This document shows, one piece after another, positions 1 to 5,543 of a stretch of 17,456 nucleotides of DNA. Both the position numbers and the translations under genes were made by a program. This stretch comes from an uncultured Ruminococcus sp. GTDB taxonomy: Bacteria > Bacillota > Clostridia > Oscillospirales > Ruminococcaceae. The notes below the pieces were generated by a model, which ran no database searches, was not told the DNA's origin, and saw nothing but the letters and a program-made list of their open reading frames with translations. The DNA lies in contig CAMCOJ010000008.1 of the NCBI GenBank assembly GCA_945876405.1, positions 1 through 17,456 on the forward strand, read 5' to 3'. Numbering within the stretch: the stretch's first letter is position 1; each line of letters starts with the position of its first letter.

Positions 1-22
1 ACTAATATGTGTGAAATGTGGG

Positions 23-51
23 TTGTCTATAATACAAATTAATGTTAAACT
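23..51 (+). promoter_or_regulatory. Candidate upstream promoter of the GH30 gene, lying in a repeated block
   Basis: TTGTCT (23-28) is followed after 17 bases by TAAACT (46-51), with TGT just before the -10 as an extended -10 element. The -35 lies at the end of a 16-base block, TGTGAAATGTGGGTTG (10-25), that recurs identically at 2485-2500 in front of another promoter-like pair. The -10 is weak, and a competing TATAAT lies downstream at 103-108, so which one is used is open. Confidence 0.35.
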
Positions 52-69
52 TTATAAGTAGGGTTGCGG

Positions 70-108
70 TACTGCAGAGTGTTTTGTGCAGTATCACTAG
101 ATTATAAT
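70..108 (+). promoter_or_regulatory. Candidate downstream promoter of the GH30 gene with an inverted repeat
   Basis: A perfect -10 TATAAT (103-108) lies 47 bases before the GH30 start. The -35 at consensus spacing is poor (TGTTTT, 80-85), so an activator may be needed. An inverted repeat, TACTGCA (70-76) and TGCAGTA (87-93) with a 10-base spacer, covers the -35 position. It could be an operator, or a 5'-leader hairpin if transcription starts at the upstream promoter. Confidence 0.35.
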
Positions 109-117
109 TAACTTATT

Positions 118-138
118 TGTCGGTGTGACCACATGACA
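118..138 (+). promoter_or_regulatory. Imperfect palindrome between GH30 promoter and ribosome binding site
   Basis: The arms read TGTC-GG-TGTG then AC then CACA-T-GACA. The block would sit at about +3 to +23 of a transcript starting from the TATAAT at 103-108. That is a common place for a repressor operator. It ends five bases before the GH30 Shine-Dalgarno sequence (GGGAAAGG, 143-150). Its function is inferred from position only. Confidence 0.3.
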
Positions 139-155
139 GAAAGGGAAAGGTTTGT

Positions 156-2375
156 ATGTATAATATAAGAAAATTACTTAAACGCAGTTTGTCGCTTATG
201 ACTGCGACGGCTCTTACAGCTGTTATGGCTGGTGCTGTTGTTCCGGGAACTGAACCGGAGACAGTAAATGCAGCAACTACAGCGACTGTTGATCTTTCGA
301 AAACCTATCAGTATATCAGAGGATTCGGTGGTATTGATCTTCCTGAATGGCAGGGATATTCCTTATCTGATAAAGAGCTTGCGAGAGCATTCGGAAACGG
401 TCCTGATCAGCTGGGACTTACAGTTCTCCGAGTATATGTAAACCCTGACAAGAATCAGTGGAATAAGACTCTTAAAACTGCACAGTACGCAGCAAAGTCT
501 GGGGCAACAGTATTTGCTACACCGTGGGAGCCACCGTCCAGTCTCGCTGTAAACGGACCTGCAAAGGGTACGGTTAAGGATGGCAGAAATGTTGGCGAAG
601 GCGGCAAAAAGTATCTTCCTTCACAGAATTACGGTGCTTATGCACAGCATCTTAATGATTTCGGTAAATATATGAATCAGAATGGTGTTCCGCTCTACTC
701 TATTTCAGTTCAGAATGAGCCGGACTTCGCCAGTGAGTGGACATACTGGTCACCTAATGAAACAACAAACTTCATCGCCAATTATGGTGACAAGATTACA
801 AGTACAAGACTAATGTCTCCTGAAACATTCCAGTACGGAGCATGGGGCGACGGCAGAGATTTCTACAACAAAATTCTTAACAACCAGAAAGCTATGGCCA
901 ACTGTGATGTTTTTGGTACACATTTCTATGGCACACCAAGAAACAAGATGGATTTTCCGGCACTGGAAAGCTGCGGCAAGGAAATCTGGATGACGGAGGT
1001 TTATGTTCCGAACTCAGATGCAAACTCTGCAAACAGATGGCCTGAGGCAATTCAGGTTGCAGAAAACATTCATAACGGTCTTGTTGTTGGTAATATGAGT
1101 GTATACACATGGTGGTATATCAAGAGACAGTACAGCCTTCTGGAACAGAACGGCAGCGATGGTGCCATTACAAAGCGCGGTTACATGATGGCACAGTATT
1201 CAAAGTATGTAAGACCGGGATATAAGAGAACAGAAGTTACTGAACAGCCTCAGGATAACGTTCTTGTTTCAGCGTACAAGGGTGAAAACAACAAAGTTGT
1301 TATCGTAGCTATCAATAAGGGTACAACTGAAGTAAACCAGCAGTTTGCAATAAGCGGACAGACAATTACAGAAGCAGTAAGATACAGATCTTCAGGTTCT
1401 GAAAACCTTGCACAGACAAAGATGTCTCCTTCAGGCAGCGGTTTTAACTCACAGCTTCCTGCAAACAGTGTATCCACATATGTTTGCACAATCAGTGGCA
1501 GTCACGGAGTAAGCGGTGGAAATTCAGATGGTCCTGTGGTAAGCGAACCGCTTAAGCCAGATGCAAACGGTTACTACTATCACGATACATTCGAAGACGG
1601 AAGTGACGGCTGGGAAGTTAGAGGTTCAATTAAGGAAAGTCTTAGCGGAAGACAGCCTTATGCTGGAACAAATGCATATGTTGTTTCAGAAAGAACAGCT
1701 GCATGGAACGGTCTTCAGAAAAACCTTCCTGCTGACACATTCAAGCCTGGTGAAAAATTCTGCTTCAGTGCATGTGTAAACTTCCTTGATGCAGATGTGG
1801 AAACTGAAAAGTTCAGCCTTACACTTCAGTATAAGGACGGCTCAGGCGAAACAAAGTATGCAAATATCGATTCAAAGACATGTACCAAGGGACATTATGT
1901 ACAACTTTATAATCCACAGTATCAGATTCCTGCGGGAGCAACAGATATGCAGCTTGTAGTTGAAACAACCGAAGGAACAATGAACTTCTATGTTGACGAA
2001 GCTATCGTTGCAGTAGCAGGTACAGTTATAAACGGACCAAAGGAACAGGAGATTGTTACAACAACAGTTACTACTACTGTAACAACAACCGCAGCAACAA
2101 CTACTACAGCATCTACGACGCAGCCTCCTGTAACAACAGTAACAACTACTGAAGCGACAACAGTTCCTGTAACAACAACTGCAGCTCCTGAGACTCTCAA
2201 GGGCGATGCAGACAGCAACGGAGTATTGTCCTCTTCAGACCTTATCCGTGTGATTCAGCATCTTATAGGCAAGGTTACACTTGAGGGTACAGATTACAGC
2301 AATGCAGATATGAATGATGACGGAAGACTTTCTATCGTCGATGCGATAAAGCTTAAGAATCTTCTTTTACAGTAA
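156..2375 (+). CDS. Secreted GH30 xylanase (glucuronoxylanase type): GH30-CBM22-dockerin
   Basis: Secreted endo-xylanase of glycoside hydrolase family 30, predicted to cut the xylan backbone near glucuronic-acid side chains while bound to the cellulosome. The 739 residues start with a signal peptide (KLLKR, then a hydrophobic run, likely cut after VNA-39). The GH30 barrel plus side beta-domain spans about 45-447. It has RGFGG at 55-59, acid/base E188 in VQNEPD and nucleophile E281 in MTEVY. R324 in WWYIKRQY aligns, from memory of the family, with the arginine that grips the glucuronate carboxylate in subfamily 8 (Arg293 of the Erwinia XynA). A CBM22 (about 466-627; likely ligand residues R489, W517, Y559, E603), a Thr-rich linker (633-678) and a dockerin (681-739) follow. 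The dockerin calcium loops are D684/D686/N688/D695 and D718/N720/D722/D729. The ATG start has GGGAAAGG at 143-150. The gene is followed by its own terminator. Family assignment is secure; glucuronate specificity is inferred from the arginine. Confidence 0.92.
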   Translation: MYNIRKLLKRSLSLMTATALTAVMAGAVVPGTEPETVNAATTATVDLSKTYQYIRGFGGIDLPEWQGYSLSDKELARAFGNGPDQLGLTVLRVYVNPDKNQWNKTLKTAQYAAKSGATVFATPWEPPSSLAVNGPAKGTVKDGRNVGEGGKKYLPSQNYGAYAQHLNDFGKYMNQNGVPLYSISVQNEPDFASEWTYWSPNETTNFIANYGDKITSTRLMSPETFQYGAWGDGRDFYNKILNNQKAMANCDVFGTHFYGTPRNKMDFPALESCGKEIWMTEVYVPNSDANSANRWPEAIQVAENIHNGLVVGNMSVYTWWYIKRQYSLLEQNGSDGAITKRGYMMAQYSKYVRPGYKRTEVTEQPQDNVLVSAYKGENNKVVIVAINKGTTEVNQQFAISGQTITEAVRYRSSGSENLAQTKMSPSGSGFNSQLPANSVSTYVCTISGSHGVSGGNSDGPVVSEPLKPDANGYYYHDTFEDGSDGWEVRGSIKESLSGRQPYAGTNAYVVSERTAAWNGLQKNLPADTFKPGEKFCFSACVNFLDADVETEKFSLTLQYKDGSGETKYANIDSKTCTKGHYVQLYNPQYQIPAGATDMQLVVETTEGTMNFYVDEAIVAVAGTVINGPKEQEIVTTTVTTTVTTTAATTTTASTTQPPVTTVTTTEATTVPVTTTAAPETLKGDADSNGVLSSSDLIRVIQHLIGKVTLEGTDYSNADMNDDGRLSIVDAIKLKNLLLQ
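2052..2189 (+). repeat. Low-complexity Thr-rich linker coding stretch
   Basis: This part of the GH30 gene encodes residues 633-678, almost only Thr, Val and Ala with some Pro, using mainly ACA and ACT codons. It links CBM22 to the dockerin. Such linkers are flexible and usually O-glycosylated in cellulosomal enzymes. The DNA is repetitive enough to be prone to slippage or assembly error. The antisense frame is Val-rich and is not a gene. Confidence 0.7.
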
Positions 2376-2408
2376 TTTGTACATATAATTTAAAATACAA
2401 ATAATTAA

Positions 2409-2442
2409 AAAATCCCGGTATTCATATTGATACCGGGATTTT
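2409..2442 (+). terminator. Intrinsic terminator of the GH30 gene
   Basis: A perfect 13-bp stem, AAAATCCCGGTAT (2409-2421) with ATACCGGGATTTT (2430-2442), has an 8-base loop and ends in four T. It starts 33 bases after the GH30 stop codon. The flanking A run would also let it act on the other strand. Confidence 0.85.
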
Positions 2443-2484
2443 AAAAAAATATATATAAGAATGTGTATTTTATCTACTAAATTA

Positions 2485-2526
2485 TGTGAAATGTGGGTTG
2501 CTATGAATGAAATTGTATGGTATCAT
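2485..2526 (+). promoter_or_regulatory. Second copy of the repeated block with a promoter-like pair
   Basis: TGTGAAATGTGGGTTG (2485-2500) is identical to 10-25, with further similarity on both sides (ACTAA before, CTAT after). TTGCTA (2498-2503), a 17-base spacer and TATCAT (2521-2526) preceded by TGG form an extended -10 promoter. A transcript would start near 2533. It would run into the hairpin at 2630-2662 and, if not stopped there, into the GH43 gene. Confidence 0.45.
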
Positions 2527-2532
2527 TAAGTA

Positions 2533-2668
2533 CATAAAAGGTGAGTGTGAACAAAATTAAACTGTACTGCCTTGTATTAATTAACGATTTTATCTTTAAG
2601 CCTCTTAAATTTTTATATAAGAACCAGTGAGATCCCTCGGAAACATCGTTTCTGGGGGATTTTACTTT
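2533..2668 (+). ncRNA. Candidate small RNA or attenuated leader upstream of the GH43 gene
   Basis: The boundaries are inferred: the start lies about seven bases after TATCAT (2521-2526) and the end is at the T-rich tail of the hairpin at 2630-2662. The interval has no open frame with a convincing ribosome binding site. It could be a free-standing RNA of about 135 nt, or the 5' part of a long GH43 leader with conditional termination. No known RNA family is recognised. Confidence 0.3.
2630..2668 (+). terminator. Terminator-like hairpin in the gap before the GH43 gene
   Basis: A 15-bp stem pairs AGATCCCTCGGAAAC (2630-2644) with GTTTCTGGGGGATTT (2648-2662). Three of the pairs are G-T wobbles, the loop is three bases, and the tail is T-rich (TTTACTTT). 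It lies about 190 bases after the GH30 terminator and ahead of the proximal GH43 promoter, so it must end some other transcript or act as an attenuator. Confidence 0.6.
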
Positions 2669-2749
2669 GTGCGTACAAATCTTAGTGAGTAAAGCGTACA
2701 AATAGCGTTCTTATATGCACTTTGTCCACTTGAATATGCAGTTTGTGGG

Positions 2750-2779
2750 TTGAGGTAATTATACACGTTATGTTATAAT
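2750..2779 (+). promoter_or_regulatory. Proximal promoter of the GH43 gene
   Basis: TTGAGG (2750-2755), an 18-base spacer and TATAAT (2774-2779) preceded by TGT form an extended -10 promoter. The -35 directly follows TGTGGG, giving TGTGGGTTG (2744-2752), the same nine bases that end the repeated block at 17-25 and 2492-2500. The 5' leader would be about 70 bases. Confidence 0.65.
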
Positions 2780-2857
2780 TGCATTATATAATTCGGAGAT
2801 TGTGTAAATGAATTGTTAAAAGTGTATTGTTGTAAATTCGAAACGGAGGAATTTAAA

Positions 2858-5242
2858 ATGTGTAAAGTAAAAAGAACGGCAGCTTTTCTGACTGCAGCCG
2901 CAGTAATGACCTCAGGTCTTGCCTTTCTGAACAAGAATTCACCTGATATGACAGCTCTTGCCCTTGAAGCAGGACAGGTGGCAAATCCGATTATTTATTC
3001 GGACGTTCCTGATCCGGATATTATCAGAGTAGGCGATACTTACTATATGGTAAGTACAACTATGTACTTCAATCCGGGTGCACCGATAATGAAATCAAAG
3101 GACCTTGTTTCATGGGAGATCTGTAACTATGTATATGATATCTACCACGACAGCAACAAGCAGAATCTCGTCGGTGGTGAGCATGATTATGCACACGGGT
3201 CATGGGCTGCAAGCTTAAGATACAACAAGGGAACATTCTATGTTTTCTTCGGAAGCTATGGTTCAGGAAAGTCATATATCTACAAGACCACTGACATTGA
3301 AAACGGAACATGGACAAGAAGTGAAATAAACGGAATGTATCATGACGCTTCCATGCTCTTTGATGATGACGGAAGAAACTATCTTGTATTCGGCGGCGGC
3401 GGTGAAATCAAAATCAAGGAACTCAATTCCGAGATGACAGGTTTTGCAAACGGTGCACAGGAAAGAACTATCTTCAAGACAGGGCTTTCAGGACTCAGCG
3501 GTGAAGGTTCTCATATCCAGAAGATAAACGGATACTACTACGTATTTATTATAGCCTGGCCAAGCGGAAGCGGACGAATTGAGCTCTGCTACAGGAGTAA
3601 GAGCCTGAACGGGCCTTTTGAAGGAAAAACAATTCTCAACTCCGGTATAGGCACATACGGTTCAGGTGTTGCACAGGGCGGTATTGTTCAGACTCCTGAC
3701 GGAGACTGGTACGGTCTTCTCTTCCAGGACCACGGAGCCATAGGGCGTATACCGGCTCTTGTACCTGTAACCTGGCAGGATGACTGGCCGGTTATGGGAG
3801 TAAACGGAAAATGTCCGGTTGTTCTTGATATTCCAGGCGGACATACCGGCACATCACTTGCAAAGGACGATGATTTTACATACAGTTCAAATAAACTTAA
3901 GCTTGAATGGCAGTGGAACCACAATCCCGACAGCAAATACTGGTCAGTAACAGACAGACCGGGTTGGCTTCGTCTTACAAACGGATACACTGCAAAGAGC
4001 ATTGTTCAGGCAAGAAACACACTTACGATGAGAACAGAAGGTCCTTCATGTTCCGGTATCATCAAGATGGATGTTTCACATATGAAGCCGGGTGACTGCG
4101 CAGGTCTCTCAGCGTTCCAGTACAATTACGGAAATGTCGGAGTGCGAGTAACAGACAGCGGCGAAAAGAAAATCTACATGGCATCAAACGGTGGCTACGG
4201 CGGCGACAATGTAATGAACAGCTATGACAAGATTGAAGAGGAAGCTGCACTTAGCGGCGATACTGTTTATCTTAAGACAGACTTCAAATTCAACAATGTG
4301 GGCAGTGACTACAGCCTTTCAAACAATATAGACAAGGTTAATTTCTATTACTCTACAGACGGTTCAAACTGGACTAAGATCGGTAAGGAAATCGGCATGA
4401 CATATGACCTTAAGTTCTTCACCGGTTACAGAAATGCTATTTACAGCTACGGAACAAAATCAACAGGCGGATATGTTGACATAGATTATTTTGATTACGA
4501 CCGTGCAGAATGGAATGCACCTACAGTAGTTGAACCTGATGCAGACGGTTACTGGTTCCACGATACTTTCGAAGGAAGCACAGGAAACTGGTCAGGAAGA
4601 GGTTCTGCAAAGACAGGAACGAGCGGAAGAACCGCTTACAAGGGAACAGAATCCATGCTCATTTCTGACCGCGAAGCTTCATGGAACGGTGCTCAGAAGG
4701 CGTTAAGCACTGCAGTGTTCAAGCCGGGTGAGACATACTCATTCAGTACATGCTTTACAAGTCTTGACGGACCTGATCAGGTTGAGTACAAACTCACACT
4801 TCAGTATGACCTTGACGGTGAAACAAAGTTTGACATGATTGCACAGACATACGGCAATCAGGGTGAATTTGTTCAGCTTGCAAATCCTGAATATACCATT
4901 CCTGCAGGTGCCTCAAATCTTTATCTAATAGCTGAAACAACTGAAGAAACCTGTAACATCTATATTGATGAAGCAATAGCTGCTCCTGGCGGAATAAAGA
5001 TTGACGGACCTGTATCAACAGTAGTACCGCCAACAAAGATAAAGGGTGACCTTGACTTTGACAGCAGGATTTCAGTAGCAGATCTTGTTCTTCTCAAGAG
5101 CGGACTTATCGAAGGATTTAAGAGCAAGAGTGCTCAGACTAATGGTGACACAGACCAGAACGGAACAACAGATGCAGCAGATGTGATTTTGCTTCAGGAA
5201 TATCTTTTGGGCATGATTTCAGAATTTACGGAAAAAAACTGA
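2858..5242 (+). CDS. Secreted GH43 enzyme with beta-sandwich, CBM22 and dockerin
   Basis: Cellulosomal GH43, probably a beta-xylosidase or alpha-L-arabinofuranosidase acting on (arabino)xylan; substrate cannot be settled from sequence. The ATG at 2858 is chosen because GGAGGA (2845-2850) precedes it by seven bases and it opens the signal peptide (KVKR, hydrophobic run, cut near 35). An in-frame TTG at 2813 has no such site. The product is 794 residues. The five-blade GH43 domain spans about 43-320, with base D52 in DVPDPD, pKa modulator D163 in YHDAS, acid E216 in GEGSH, and H292. A concanavalin-like beta-sandwich typical of GH43 C-termini follows (about 338-550). The CBM22 (558-712) has R581, W609, Y650 and E693. 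The dockerin spans about 730-786. Its first calcium loop has Ser where Gly is usual (D731/D733/D735 then S736). Unlike its neighbours it has almost no linker before the dockerin. Its CBM22 is clearly a paralogue of the one in the GH30 enzyme. Confidence 0.9.
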   Translation: MCKVKRTAAFLTAAAVMTSGLAFLNKNSPDMTALALEAGQVANPIIYSDVPDPDIIRVGDTYYMVSTTMYFNPGAPIMKSKDLVSWEICNYVYDIYHDSNKQNLVGGEHDYAHGSWAASLRYNKGTFYVFFGSYGSGKSYIYKTTDIENGTWTRSEINGMYHDASMLFDDDGRNYLVFGGGGEIKIKELNSEMTGFANGAQERTIFKTGLSGLSGEGSHIQKINGYYYVFIIAWPSGSGRIELCYRSKSLNGPFEGKTILNSGIGTYGSGVAQGGIVQTPDGDWYGLLFQDHGAIGRIPALVPVTWQDDWPVMGVNGKCPVVLDIPGGHTGTSLAKDDDFTYSSNKLKLEWQWNHNPDSKYWSVTDRPGWLRLTNGYTAKSIVQARNTLTMRTEGPSCSGIIKMDVSHMKPGDCAGLSAFQYNYGNVGVRVTDSGEKKIYMASNGGYGGDNVMNSYDKIEEEAALSGDTVYLKTDFKFNNVGSDYSLSNNIDKVNFYYSTDGSNWTKIGKEIGMTYDLKFFTGYRNAIYSYGTKSTGGYVDIDYFDYDRAEWNAPTVVEPDADGYWFHDTFEGSTGNWSGRGSAKTGTSGRTAYKGTESMLISDREASWNGAQKALSTAVFKPGETYSFSTCFTSLDGPDQVEYKLTLQYDLDGETKFDMIAQTYGNQGEFVQLANPEYTIPAGASNLYLIAETTEETCNIYIDEAIAAPGGIKIDGPVSTVVPPTKIKGDLDFDSRISVADLVLLKSGLIEGFKSKSAQTNGDTDQNGTTDAADVILLQEYLLGMISEFTEKN

Positions 5243-5300
5243 TGAATCACGGCAGTCAGAATTCAGCTGCAGTGTGAGCAAATAAAAATTATAGTGAACA

Positions 5301-5343
5301 AAAAGGGTTCGGTATCTTGAAAACAGGATGCTGAATCTTTTTT
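5301..5343 (+). terminator. Intrinsic terminator of the GH43 gene
   Basis: The stem core GGTTCGGTATC (5306-5316) pairs with GATGCTGAATC (5327-5337), including three G-T wobbles. It is extended by an A run opposite a T run and followed by six T (5338-5343). The wobbles favour the + strand transcript, which matches the GH43 gene ending 58 bases upstream. Confidence 0.7.
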
Positions 5344-5465
5344 GTTATAGTCATGAGGGAATATGAGTTATAGTTAATTAACAATAATGATTGTGACATA
5401 TAACAAATCACACTTGGAAATTACCTATGTTTTATTGAGACTTATGTAGAAAAACAGAAAGATTA

Positions 5466-5494
5466 TTGCAAGTATTATAGTGATTTGGTATAAT
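5466..5494 (+). promoter_or_regulatory. Promoter of the GH10 gene
   Basis: TTGCAA (5466-5471), a 17-base spacer and a perfect TATAAT (5489-5494) preceded by TGG (extended -10) fit a housekeeping sigma promoter. The 5' leader would be about 43 bases, ending in the Shine-Dalgarno AGGAGG (5533-5538). Confidence 0.7.
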
Positions 5495-5543
5495 AATATA
5501 TAGATTAGCAATGTTCATTTTTTTAATTAATCAGGAGGCTTTT

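Larger units (their letters stand above)
5243..5543 (+). other. Intergenic region between GH43 and GH10 genes
   Basis: This 301-base gap holds the GH43 terminator (5301-5343), an inverted repeat TGTGA-N11-TCACA (5392-5412) and the GH10 promoter (5466-5494). It is very AT-rich. I see no small gene with a ribosome binding site and no copy of the TGTGGGTTG motif found upstream of the GH30 and GH43 genes. Confidence 0.6.

Noticed and set aside
1988..2218. Val-rich minus-strand frame of 76 codons
   Set aside because: It is the complement of the ACA/ACT-rich Thr linker of the GH30 gene; the frame is open only because of the repeat.
2501..2701. Minus-strand frame of 66 codons in the gap before the GH43 gene
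   Set aside because: It has no recognisable domain and no ribosome binding site I can support. It also runs through the strong hairpin at 2630-2662, which is better explained as RNA structure.
2813..2857. Upstream TTG start for the GH43 gene
   Set aside because: No Shine-Dalgarno precedes it, whereas GGAGGA sits seven bases before the ATG at 2858, which begins a proper signal peptide.
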